Assembly (NCBI GenBank): GCA_947178215.1
Contig: CAMWXJ010000011.1
Location: forward strand, 30,316-94,315
DNA from: an uncultured Porphyromonadaceae bacterium
Lineage (GTDB): Bacteria; Bacteroidota; Bacteroidia; Bacteroidales; Muribaculaceae
DNA length: 64,000 bases
Direction of reading: 5' to 3'
Positions 1-12,355 of this stretch are shown piece by piece. The notes under the pieces were generated by a model that saw nothing but the letters and a program-made list of their open reading frames with translations, was not told the origin of the DNA and did not search any database. The position numbers and the translations under genes were made by a program. The stretch's first letter is position 1, and each line of letters begins with the position of its first letter.

Positions 1-2820
1 AGAGCGCTCGCGGCCGAGCTTGAAGCCGTCGAGGGCGTTGTAGGCGAGTATGAGGCGGCCGAGCTTGTCAATCTGGGTCGACATGGTCGAGCGTATCACG
101 TCCCACACCTTGTCGGTGCGATCGGGACGGTCAAGCGCGGCGAGAAGTTTAAGCTTCTGTGTCTCGGACGACGATGACGACGCCTCCATTATCATTTCCG
201 ACAGGGAGTCGACGCGCACGAGGTCTACACGACCGTTTGAGGCAAACTCGTCGAGCACCTCGATGACGGAGCAGCGGCGTGCGTAGTACAGTGCCTGCTG
301 TTCCAGGCCGAGCATCTCGGCCATGAGCCTGGCAAACCAGAAGTAGTTGTAGGCGTGCACCATTTCGGTGGTGAGGTCGGCCATGCGGGCTATGATGCGC
401 ATCAGCTCGCCTACGCGGATGTCGCTCAGCGGCTCGTCCATCTGGCCGGCCGAGTCGGCGGCATCGGTCTTCGAGTCCCCTTTCGCGGCTTCGGCGTGGT
501 AGTCCTGGGGCGTCGTGGTATCAGCGCCGTAGACGCGCTCGTCGGCGTAGCTGTAAATCAGCGTAGCGAGCGAGTCTTCAAACGTCACCTTTTCGGGCAC
601 ATAGCTCTGTATGCAGGTTGCAAGCGTCTCCTGACGGGCGCCGGTGCCTACGGAGTCGATGCGTATGCGTATGTTGTCGCCGGGCATTATTGCCTCGGAG
701 AAATCGCCTCCGTCGACCCATGCGGTGAAGCCGTGCTCGGTGAACACCGTGAAACGGTCGCCGAAAAAGCCTCCGGTATGCGACGGCATGGCCGTGACCA
801 CGGCGTTGAGCTCGCTGTTGAGCTCAACGTTGTCGTTGACGTAGCGGTTGAGCTCGTCGATAACAGAGAACGACAGAGTATCGTCGGCAGGCGAGCAGGC
901 CATGACACGGGCCGTCAGGCGGTAAGGCCGGCCGTCGGGGTCAAAGAACACCGACAGGGGCACAGCGCCGTTGCCGCGTATAAGGTTGGAGCGGTCGAGG
1001 AAGCCCTCGCCGCGATAGCCGTCCTCGACCACGCGGCAGGCGAAGCGCTCGTTGCCGGGAGTGTCGTTGACTATCGACTCGACAATTATCTCCACGGTGT
1101 CGCCCGGATCGGGCAACATCAGCTTGCGCTTTTTCTTGGCCTCCTTGGGCTTGACGACAGTCTCGACGACAGCGGATTCCGCCGAACCCTTGCTCTTGCG
1201 TGTGCCGGCGAGAGCCTGGCGCACCAGTGCAAACGTGTCGCGAAACTGCAAGATAGTGCCGGGGCGGCGGTTTTCGGGCGGGAGGGCGTCGCTGAGCCAT
1301 ATCTGCAAGCCGTGCCACAACGGCAGCTTGGCCGGTATGACGGAGTGGGAGGCGTCGGAGCCGTTGATACGAAGCGCTATTGACGACGAGTCGACCGACA
1401 GTGTGGCCTGGGGCGTCGCAAAGGTGTAGGTCGAGCCGTCGAGCGGTTCGGTCTTTACGAGGGTGCGGGCGAGGCGTCCGAGGTCCTTGGTGTCGTCCCA
1501 CTTGAACTCGTTGTCGGGAATATCGCCCGAAATGGCCACTTGGAGGGCCTTTTCGAGCATCTGCTGCTTCTCGCAATTGCTCTTGAACGAGAAGTAGCGG
1601 TAGAGGCGCGAGCGGTTTACCGCCAGCTCGTCGGCGGCCTCGGAGGAGGCAGCTCCACGGCGGCCCGAGGCGAGAATCTGCTGTATGGCTATGGCGGCGA
1701 GCATCTTGTCGAGACGGCTTTCGGCCTCGTCGCCGTCAATCTCCGATATGTTGTCGAGTATGGTGTGACAGGAGTCGATATAGAGTTGCAACTGCTCGAT
1801 GAACGCCGAACGGAACGGCTCGGCCATCCACGACGACGGGTTGCCTCGGTGTATCACCTCGATTAGTTCCGTCATGCGGCTGTCGATGCTGTCGGGGTCG
1901 AGCGAGAACACGCACATGAGCGTGCGCAGCTTGCTCTCGGGCCGGTAGAGGTAGCCCGAGGCGCGAAGCTTCTCCATTATGTGGGATATGTATTCGTTCT
2001 GGCGCCCCTCGTCGACTATGCCGAGCGCGGTGAGCATATCGTCGCAGTAGCTCACCAGTCGGGCCGTCTCCTCGCGCAGGGCGAAACGCCTGGGCGCCGC
2101 GAACGCGCAGAGCAGCTCGGTGTCTTCGAGCACGTAGGCCGTAATGGCGCGCAGCGTGGCCACACGCTCCGGGTCGGGTCGTATGCCCGAGGTGAGGAAA
2201 TGCTCGCGGGCCGTGCGGAGGGCTTCGAGAATCCACTCGGGATTCCTGGCTTTAAGCATCGACATAGCCTTCACCATACGCGGCTCTTCGGCCAGTGCCT
2301 CGAAGAGTTGCTCCACCTGTTCGGCTCCAATGTTGGTGTCGAGGTCCTTGCGGGTCACGAGCACCATGGGCGGTTCGCCGTGACGTTCAAGCACTTCCTC
2401 AATTTGAAGATTCAGGTTTATGCCCTGCATCTTGCCTACCCGACAGCGCACTCGGTCGCCGTGGGTGAGCTTCATGCCTCGCTTGGCGGGGAGCAAAATC
2501 CAGTATCCGAGTCCCTCCTGAGTGACCTTGTAGTGAGGCATCTCGGTTTTGGTCATGTCGGCCTCGACAATAAATTCGTAGGATTCCCCCTGTCGATATC
2601 GTGCCGCGAATATCGGCGACATATCCTGTTTGAGAAAAACCAAATTGCCGTCAACGCGGTCCACTATACAGGCAACCTGCTCGGGTGTCTTGTCGTAGCG
2701 TTGAAAATCAAATTTTTTTACTTTAACATTTTTTCCGTCAAGATTCAGGGTATAGTAACCATACGAATCGGCCACAACGTCGAGCGTGATTTTTTGCCCC
2801 TTGGTAAGCAGGTTTGCCAT
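1..2820 (-). CDS. Large conserved protein of unknown function, C-terminus cut by the window edge
   Basis: The minus strand is open from an ATG at 2820 to base 1, at least 940 residues. It is absent from the ORF track because its stop lies outside the window. The protein starts MANLLTKGQKITLDVV and has no signal peptide. Residues 1-150 look like short beta-rich modules resembling S1 or cold-shock folds (GDRVRCRVGKMQG). A helical middle part follows, and a second beta-rich stretch (PGDTVEIIVESIVND) occurs near residue 560 after a basic KEAKKKRK segment. I do not recognise a named family. An RNA-binding or translation-related role is only a guess from the S1-like look. It is the last visible gene of a minus-strand run after the phosphopantetheinyl transferase (97-bp gap). 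The long plus-strand ORFs drawn over it are shadows. Confidence 0.8.
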   Translation of the reverse strand, partial: MANLLTKGQKITLDVVADSYGYYTLNLDGKNVKVKKFDFQRYDKTPEQVACIVDRVDGNLVFLKQDMSPIFAARYRQGESYEFIVEADMTKTEMPHYKVTQEGLGYWILLPAKRGMKLTHGDRVRCRVGKMQGINLNLQIEEVLERHGEPPMVLVTRKDLDTNIGAEQVEQLFEALAEEPRMVKAMSMLKARNPEWILEALRTAREHFLTSGIRPDPERVATLRAITAYVLEDTELLCAFAAPRRFALREETARLVSYCDDMLTALGIVDEGRQNEYISHIMEKLRASGYLYRPESKLRTLMCVFSLDPDSIDSRMTELIEVIHRGNPSSWMAEPFRSAFIEQLQLYIDSCHTILDNISEIDGDEAESRLDKMLAAIAIQQILASGRRGAASSEAADELAVNRSRLYRYFSFKSNCEKQQMLEKALQVAISGDIPDNEFKWDDTKDLGRLARTLVKTEPLDGSTYTFATPQATLSVDSSSIALRINGSDASHSVIPAKLPLWHGLQIWLSDALPPENRRPGTILQFRDTFALVRQALAGTRKSKGSAESAVVETVVKPKEAKKKRKLMLPDPGDTVEIIVESIVNDTPGNERFACRVVEDGYRGEGFLDRSNLIRGNGAVPLSVFFDPDGRPYRLTARVMACSPADDTLSFSVIDELNRYVNDNVELNSELNAVVTAMPSHTGGFFGDRFTVFTEHGFTAWVDGGDFSEAIMPGDNIRIRIDSVGTGARQETLATCIQSYVPEKVTFEDSLATLIYSYADERVYGADTTTPQDYHAEAAKGDSKTDAADSAGQMDEPLSDIRVGELMRIIARMADLTTEMVHAYNYFWFARLMAEMLGLEQQALYYARRCSVIEVLDEFASNGRVDLVRVDSLSEMIMEASSSSSETQKLKLLAALDRPDRTDKVWDVIRSTMSTQIDKLGRLILAYNALDGFKLGRERS

Positions 2821-2917
2821 AAAAGATTGAAATTTAATGCGATAAAATCAAAGGCTATACGGCAGCTGCGACTGTGCGCGGCTACCGTCAAGCAAATATA
2901 GCAAAAATCACGGAATA

Positions 2918-3436
2918 TCAGCGCCTCACCGCTATCGCTATCACGGCGGCGCCGGCTATGCAGGTCCAGGCTACGCGGGCGCACAATCCGGGCGCCTCGA
3001 CTGCCTCGCGGCCCACGCGGATGTCAAGCAACGGCAGCCCGCGCCGCCCGAATGCCTTGTAGGCCGCTTCCTTTGCGGTCCATATCTCGCACGGCGTGAG
3101 CGAGGGGTCATCGGCCGCCGAGACAAAACGCGAGGCTATACGCCGCAACTGGCCCTCACGGCACGGGTCCTCGATGTCGACGCCGGGCCTCACAGCCGGG
3201 TCGTGCGACAGTGCGAGCAGGGCATATCCGGCCCCGTGGCTCACCGACACGGCTACGTCATCGCGCCCCACGGCGAAGGGAGCGCCGTCGGGGCGGTGCC
3301 CCTCGACGGTGCCGAGCAGCTCGCGGAACAGACGGTCGACGGCCTCGCGCTCGGCGGCGCGCCCGCGGCCGTCGAGCGGCAACAGCCACAGCTCTATCCC
3401 GGCCAACGGCGACTCAATACCGATTATCCCGCTCAT
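2918..3436 (-). CDS. 4'-phosphopantetheinyl transferase superfamily protein
   Basis: A 172-residue protein that should transfer the phosphopantetheine arm of CoA onto a serine of acyl or peptidyl carrier proteins in the cytoplasm. The two signature motifs are visible: PGVDIED near residue 88 (Mg2+-binding Asp) and WTAKEAAYKAFG near residue 120 (Glu and Lys of the active site). An upstream SVSHGAGYALLALS segment matches the conserved CoA-contacting strand. The length suits a Sfp-type or compact single-chain enzyme. It sits 21 bp after the DUF418 gene, so the two are probably co-transcribed. No polyketide or peptide synthetase is present here, so the carrier protein target is unknown; fatty-acid ACP is possible. 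Confidence 0.85.
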   Translation of the reverse strand: MSGIIGIESPLAGIELWLLPLDGRGRAAEREAVDRLFRELLGTVEGHRPDGAPFAVGRDDVAVSVSHGAGYALLALSHDPAVRPGVDIEDPCREGQLRRIASRFVSAADDPSLTPCEIWTAKEAAYKAFGRRGLPLLDIRVGREAVEAPGLCARVAWTCIAGAAVIAIAVRR

Positions 3437-3457
3437 AGACGACAGACATTTGCGGCA

Positions 3458-4669
3458 TCATGCGGCAGCGGCACGCTGCGGAGCGGCAAGCCATGTGCCA
3501 CGCTTCCAGAGATATTCGAGCGGCCCCTGACGGTGGGTCGCGAGCCGGCGGCGGCTGAAAAGCAGCAGCACACCGAAGATTACAAACGCTATGAGCACCG
3601 ATTCAACGGCACCGGTGCGCCACCACAGGTCAAGTCCAAAGTGATAATACACCGTGACGCCTATAATCGACTGCGCGATATAGTTGGTAAGGCTCATGCG
3701 GCCAAACGCCATGATGAAACGCTGGCCCCGATACCCGTTGCCGGCGTGAAACCAGGCGAGCATAAACAGGGCTACAAGCAGCGTCATGAATGCAAAATTG
3801 TAGAGCATAGGCACAGCTATGCTGTAATACGACAGCACCGTGATGTTGCCGATATGCTGAGGCACCAACTCTTTGAGGAGATAGAGCGGCACACACGCCA
3901 TAGCGGCGCACACGGCTGCACGGCCCCAGAAGCGGCGGCTCTCGGCCGATTTCTCGAAATAAGCCTTCCGACCGAGCCACATCCCGAGCAGAAACAGAGC
4001 GGGCGTCTGAAACAGGCGGCCCGCCTCGACCTGCCAGAAGTTGCTGTAAAGCTGACCGTTCCAGATATTGTTGGCGAGGGTCTGGATGAGGTTGCCGTTA
4101 CGTCCCACTTCCTCGGCCGACAACGCGTATCTGACAAACGTCGAGTTGGTGTCTACATAGTCGGGATTCATCAGCGCATAAACTATCTTGGCCCAGCATA
4201 GCGGCTGAATCATCAGCAGGGCGGCCACCCACAGCACAGTGCGGTTGCTCCACGACGACGCCGGTATCAGGACAAGGCCACACACGGCATAGAGCAGCAG
4301 TATGTCGCCGTTGTAAAACAGCGCGTGAAGCTGTGAGAATCCTACAAGCAGCAGCATGCGCCACGCAAACCTCAGCCTGAAATCGGAGCCGCGACGGCGG
4401 GCGTTGCGCATCTGTATGAAAAAGCTGAAACCGAAGAGCAGCGAGAACGTTGCGTAGGCTTTTCCGGCAAAGAGGAAATAGATTAGCTGCGTGGTTTTGG
4501 CGTCGAGCCATTGCAGCCATTCGAGGCGCGGCTCCGAGCCGTAAAATATGTTGTAGTGTTCCAGATTGTGGAGCAGCACTATGGCCAGGAGGGCAAAGCC
4601 ACGCAATGCGTCGACAGCTTCGAGGCGGCAGGATGTAGTGAGGCTTCGGTAGCCGGGGGCAGTGTTCAT
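3458..4669 (-). CDS. DUF418 (YeiB-like) multi-pass membrane protein
   Basis: About 403 residues with many hydrophobic segments. The N-terminal motif RLEAVDALRGFALLAIVLLHN is the usual start of DUF418/acyltransferase-like membrane proteins. The C-terminal third carries the DUF418 pattern MSLTNYIAQS and GPLEYLWKRG. The ORF track starts at 4789, but the divergent promoter and the family N-terminus favour the ATG at 4669 (MNTAPGYRS). A minus-strand -7 box TAACTTTG at 4708-4715 fits this start. The function of the family is not established; it probably acts in the inner membrane. It is followed by the phosphopantetheinyl transferase after 21 bp and divergent from the GH2 gene. Confidence 0.85.
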   Translation of the reverse strand: MNTAPGYRSLTTSCRLEAVDALRGFALLAIVLLHNLEHYNIFYGSEPRLEWLQWLDAKTTQLIYFLFAGKAYATFSLLFGFSFFIQMRNARRRGSDFRLRFAWRMLLLVGFSQLHALFYNGDILLLYAVCGLVLIPASSWSNRTVLWVAALLMIQPLCWAKIVYALMNPDYVDTNSTFVRYALSAEEVGRNGNLIQTLANNIWNGQLYSNFWQVEAGRLFQTPALFLLGMWLGRKAYFEKSAESRRFWGRAAVCAAMACVPLYLLKELVPQHIGNITVLSYYSIAVPMLYNFAFMTLLVALFMLAWFHAGNGYRGQRFIMAFGRMSLTNYIAQSIIGVTVYYHFGLDLWWRTGAVESVLIAFVIFGVLLLFSRRRLATHRQGPLEYLWKRGTWLAAPQRAAAA

Positions 4670-4679
4670 GACAGACTGA

Positions 4680-8378
<3,699 letters not shown>

Positions 8379-8382
8379 TGAA

Positions 8383-8459
8383 CCATAGCGGCCGGAGGGT
8401 TGTTGGAGATAATGTAACTACACACACTCCAATTATTAAAATACCCCACACCGCTATGG
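8383..8459 (+). repeat. Inverted repeat masking the start of the small membrane-protein ORF
   Basis: CCATAGCGG at 8383-8391 is perfectly complementary to CCGCTATGG at 8451-8459, and the second arm contains the ATG (8456-8458). In RNA the two arms could pair over a 59-base loop. Confidence 0.45.
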
Positions 8460-8623
8460 CTATAATCAAGACACCCCAACAACGCGAACTGAGCGCTCTG
8501 CAGAAAGTAGAAAAAGAAATGCAGCACCACATTCGCATGGAACGCATCCATCATTGCATCATGGGTGCCCTCGGCGCGATGGCCGTCGGAGCATTCTTCC
8601 TCGGTCGTTGCCTCCGCCGTTGA
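8456..8623 (+). CDS. Small single-pass membrane protein, function unknown
   Basis: A 55-residue ORF, listed in the track only as the end of a longer 8222-8623 frame. It starts MAIIKTPQQREL, has an amphipathic helix rich in Glu, Lys and His, and one hydrophobic segment (IMGALGAMAVGAFFLG) followed by a positive tail RCLRR. This suggests a membrane anchor with a cytoplasmic basic end. It follows the GH2 stop by 77 bp on the same strand and could be co-transcribed. Coding is likely but not certain because the ORF is short. I do not recognise a family. Confidence 0.5.
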   Translation: MAIIKTPQQRELSALQKVEKEMQHHIRMERIHHCIMGALGAMAVGAFFLGRCLRR

Positions 8624-8695
8624 GCCACGCGTCTTAGCGCCCTGCTCCGCGAGCCGCATTTGAGCGGCCGGTTCAGCAACATATACCACTCACGT

Positions 8696-8732
8696 CGACG
8701 CCCCGCCCGGCCAAAAGCCCTGCGGGGCGTCG
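8696..8732. terminator. GC-rich hairpin after the GH2/small protein unit
   Basis: CGACGCCCCGC and GCGGGGCGTCG are complementary 11-base arms around a 15-base loop (8707-8721). There is no obvious T run, so it may be a weak terminator or mRNA 3'-end stabiliser. The surrounding 8624-8875 stretch shows no ORF or other signal. Confidence 0.45.
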
Positions 8733-8875
8733 GCGCGTCTTATCACCACCTGCAATCCGCCGCATAACATCGCCGGCCACCGGAACCAGCATCACGCTTC
8801 AATCATGCGCATGACCTGCTTGCTGCCATTTTAACCAAAAATAAGCTTACACCGCGCCATAACCGGGAAAAGGGA

Positions 8876-8907
8876 TTGAAATTTTATGTTTTTTAGCATT
8901 ATTTTTG
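8876..8907 (+). promoter_or_regulatory. Promoter of the first SusC/SusD operon
   Basis: ATTG (8876-8879), 20 bases, TATTTTTG (8900-8907) fits the Bacteroidetes -33/-7 consensus. It would give a leader of about 200 bases before the SusC ATG at 9121, a length often seen for susC mRNAs. A weaker -7-like CAACCTTTG lies at 8952-8960. Confidence 0.55.
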
Positions 8908-9120
8908 TCAGTTTCGCACTTTTTCATTAACTTGCGGCACATTTCGTTTACCAACCTTTGGAATCGATCCATATATCTTAAAAAATATCAATCTCCATCC
9001 TAACCATAAACATCTGATTACCAGCAATTTTACAAATCGAAACCCTTATTCCCAAAGGCACAAGCTGCCATCTGACTCAATCAATCACTATCCACTTTAA
9101 CCTCAAATTAATTACCAAAC

Positions 9121-12100
9121 ATGAGTAAGCAACTCAGACCGACACTGACGCTGATAGCGCTCCTGACAGCGGGGTATTTCCCTGTAAATCAGGTATTTGC
9201 GTCTACCGTATCGGGGGGGGTAATTTCTGCCTCCGAGGCTTCTGCGGCCAATCCTTCCGCTGCCCCTGACGAAACCACCCGAACCGTCACGGGTGTCGTG
9301 ATCGACGGTGACATGAACGAACCTCTCATGGGTGCCAACGTACAAGTCGTTGGCGATCCCAAAAGTGTCACAGTAACAAATATCGACGGCGAATTTACAG
9401 TAAAATTCAGCAGTAAGCTCAAAAGTCCTAAACTGCTTGTCACATATATCGGATATGAGAAAGCGGAAGTAAACATCGGCGATTTGGGACAAATCACCGT
9501 GACAATGAAGCCGACAGGCAACGCCCTCAACGAAGTGGTCGTAGTCGGCTCCGGTACCCAGAAAAAGGTATCCGTAACAGGCGCCATATCGTCAATCAAG
9601 GGCGAGGAACTGAAAATGTCGACCTCGACCCTCACCAACGCCCTCGCGGGTAAATTTGCCGGCGTATTCGCCAACAACACTTCCGGTCAGCCCGGCTCGG
9701 GCGCCGAATTCTACATCCGAGGCATCTCCAACTTCTCCAACAAGAGCGCCACACCGCTTATCCTTCTCGACGACGTGGAGATTTCGTCGAGCGACCTCAA
9801 CTATATCCCGGCTGAAAACATCGCCAGCTTCTCGGTGCTGAAAGACGCATCGGCGACTGCTATCTATGGCGCACGCGGCGCCAACGGCGTTATGATCATC
9901 ACCACCAAGGGTGGCGACTACAACAGCAAGACCCGCGTCAACGTGCAGTTTGAAAACGCCTTCAACATGCTCAACCAGATGCCTGAGTTTGTCGACGGCG
10001 CCACCTATATGGAGCTTTACAACAAAGCCCAGTACGGCCGCACGCCCGGCGAGGCTCAGCGTTTCAGCCAGGAGCAGATCGACCGCACCCGCTCGGGCGA
10101 GAATCCCTACCTCTATCCCGACGTAGACTGGTCCGACGTACTCTTCAAGAAACTCGCCACACGTCAGAAAGCGAGCGTCACCGTATCGGGCGGCGGAAGC
10201 AAGGTGAAATATTACATGGCTCTCGAAGCGCTCCACGAAAACGGCCACTACCGCACCAAGAAACTCTATTCGTGGAACAACAACATCCAGAACTACAACT
10301 ACACCTTCCAGAACAACATCGCCTACAAGCTCACACCGACCACCACTGTGTCGATGAACATGAACGCGCAGATAAGGCAGGGCACACAGCCTAATGTCAA
10401 CGCCACCACCCTGTTCAATTATGTGCTTCAATACAACCCGACACTCTTCCCGGTGACATACCCCGCGCGCGAAGGATACAACCACATACTCTACGGCACA
10501 TACGAACTTGCCGGCGGCCAGTACCTGGCCAACCCTTACGCGCAGCTCACCACCAGCCTGTATCAGAGCAACCAGAACACCATCAACACCGTGATGAAGA
10601 TTGACCAGGAGCTCGACTTCATCACCAAGGGCCTCAAATTCCAGGGTTGGGTCAACTTCAAGAACTGGGCGCAGAAATATTACTCCCGTTCCATCACACC
10701 CTACACATATCTCCCCGGCAACATCGACGACGCCGACTGGACCAATCCGATATTTGACCTGCAAAGCGCCGGCATAGGCACTAACTTCATCTCGGAATCA
10801 GACCTATACAATCTTTCCGACAACACATTCGAGCTTCAGGCCAACCTCAATTACAGCCGCCGTTTCGACGAACACGACGTGTCGGCCATGGTGCTCTACC
10901 GCATGCGCGAATATCGCAAAACAACAATTCTTCCCAACCGCAACCAGGGCATATCGGGCCGCGTGACCTACGACTACGGCCACCGCTATCTCCTTGAATT
11001 CAACTTCGGCTACAACGGTACCGAACGTCTGGCCAAGGGCCACCGTTTCGGCTTCTTCCCCGCAGGTTCGATAGGCTGGGTAGCAAGCAACGAATCATTC
11101 TGGGAGCCGTTAAGTCCCGTGGTGTCGCACTTCAAGCTCCGCGGCTCCTACGGCCTGGTAGGCTCCGATGACCTCGTGCAGCCCAACGGCGCCTACTTCC
11201 TTTACTACGACCAGCTTACAGGCGGCGTCCTCAACGGACTCACATGGCAGCCGGGCGCCGGCGGCAGTGCAGGCTGGGGCGCATCGATGGGCGGTCCGCA
11301 GATACTCTACTATGGCGTGACCGACCTCGGATGGGAAAAGGTAAAGAAGCTCGACATCGGTGTCGACGTGCACCTCTTCCACGACCTTCAGCTCACCTTC
11401 GACTACTTCCTCGACAAGCGCTACGACATGTTCATGCAGCGCAAGTCGTGGCCCGCAATGCTCGGTTACGGCGACATGATGCCCTACGCACCCGTAGGCC
11501 GCGCCGAAAACCGCGGCTTTGAAGGCAGCCTCTCTTACAACAAGGCCCTCAACGAGGAGACAGCGATAAGCGTGTCGGCCAACTTCACCTACAACACCAA
11601 CAAGCTCATCAATGCCGACGAGCTCAACTACCGCTACGCATGGCAGTTTGAGACCGGTCTGCCTCTCGACCACACCCGCGGCTATATCGCCGAAGGATAC
11701 TTCACCTCGCAGGAGGAGATTGACAACAGCCCCGTGCAGAACCTCGGCTCGCAGGTCAAGGTCGGCGACATCAAGTACCGCGACCTCAACGGCGACGGCC
11801 AGATCAACCAGGACGACCAGACCATGATCTCGGAATACGGCTCCGTACCCCGCCTGCAATACGGCTTCGGTGCCACACTGAACTGGCGCAAATTTGACTT
11901 CGGCTTCTTCTTCACCGGCTCGGCCAAGCGCACGCTGCTCATCACCGGCGCCCAGATGAACGGCGTCAACAACGCGATTTTCCCCTTCCAGCAGACTCCG
12001 GGCAACGCTCCCCGCAACGTGTTGTCGGCCATAGCCGACAGCTACTTCGACCCCGACCGCGGCAATTTCGACGCCGAATTCCCTCTTATGGGCATTCAGG

Positions 12101-12333
12101 TGACCGACGTGGCCAACAACACCGTGGCCTCGACACACTGGACTCGCGACGGCTCGTTCCTGCGCCTGCGTAACATAGAGCTCGGCTGGTCGTTCCCTCT
12201 CGGCCGCGTGTATGTATCGGGCATCAACCTGCTCAACTTCACCTCATTCAAGCTCTGGGACCCCGAGCTGAAGCAGTGGAACTCATATCCCCTTCAGAAG
12301 ACCGTAAACGTAGGTGTGCAATTCAATCTCTAA
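9121..12333 (+). CDS. SusC-like TonB-dependent outer-membrane glycan transporter
   Basis: A 1070-residue SusC/RagA family protein that should import oligosaccharides across the outer membrane with its SusD lid. A signal peptide ends near VFA (residue 27). The carboxypeptidase-regulatory-like domain runs at about 55-140 (TVTGVVIDGDMNEPLMGANV). The TonB-box/plug junction is ALNEVVVVGSGTQKK, followed by the plug (PLILLDDVEISSSDLNYI, ASATAIYGARGANGV) and a 22-strand type barrel ending VNVGVQFNL. It lies 22 bp before the SusD gene. An oddity is a G8 homopolymer at 9213-9220 (codons 31-34), just after the signal peptide, where slippage would cause an early frameshift. Confidence 0.95.
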   Translation: MSKQLRPTLTLIALLTAGYFPVNQVFASTVSGGVISASEASAANPSAAPDETTRTVTGVVIDGDMNEPLMGANVQVVGDPKSVTVTNIDGEFTVKFSSKLKSPKLLVTYIGYEKAEVNIGDLGQITVTMKPTGNALNEVVVVGSGTQKKVSVTGAISSIKGEELKMSTSTLTNALAGKFAGVFANNTSGQPGSGAEFYIRGISNFSNKSATPLILLDDVEISSSDLNYIPAENIASFSVLKDASATAIYGARGANGVMIITTKGGDYNSKTRVNVQFENAFNMLNQMPEFVDGATYMELYNKAQYGRTPGEAQRFSQEQIDRTRSGENPYLYPDVDWSDVLFKKLATRQKASVTVSGGGSKVKYYMALEALHENGHYRTKKLYSWNNNIQNYNYTFQNNIAYKLTPTTTVSMNMNAQIRQGTQPNVNATTLFNYVLQYNPTLFPVTYPAREGYNHILYGTYELAGGQYLANPYAQLTTSLYQSNQNTINTVMKIDQELDFITKGLKFQGWVNFKNWAQKYYSRSITPYTYLPGNIDDADWTNPIFDLQSAGIGTNFISESDLYNLSDNTFELQANLNYSRRFDEHDVSAMVLYRMREYRKTTILPNRNQGISGRVTYDYGHRYLLEFNFGYNGTERLAKGHRFGFFPAGSIGWVASNESFWEPLSPVVSHFKLRGSYGLVGSDDLVQPNGAYFLYYDQLTGGVLNGLTWQPGAGGSAGWGASMGGPQILYYGVTDLGWEKVKKLDIGVDVHLFHDLQLTFDYFLDKRYDMFMQRKSWPAMLGYGDMMPYAPVGRAENRGFEGSLSYNKALNEETAISVSANFTYNTNKLINADELNYRYAWQFETGLPLDHTRGYIAEGYFTSQEEIDNSPVQNLGSQVKVGDIKYRDLNGDGQINQDDQTMISEYGSVPRLQYGFGATLNWRKFDFGFFFTGSAKRTLLITGAQMNGVNNAIFPFQQTPGNAPRNVLSAIADSYFDPDRGNFDAEFPLMGIQVTDVANNTVASTHWTRDGSFLRLRNIELGWSFPLGRVYVSGINLLNFTSFKLWDPELKQWNSYPLQKTVNVGVQFNL
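9213..9220 (+). repeat. G8 homopolymer inside the susC coding region
   Basis: Eight consecutive G bases encode part of Ser31-Gly32-Gly33-Val34 of the first SusC. The tract is in frame as sequenced (ON). Confidence 0.9.
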
Positions 12334-12355
12334 TCCCTCTCAACATCAGTAAACA

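Noticed and set aside
355-1383. Plus-strand 342-residue ORF
   Set aside because: Antisense shadow of the minus-strand open frame 1-2820; no family motifs and His/Ala/Val/Gly-rich composition typical of shadows.
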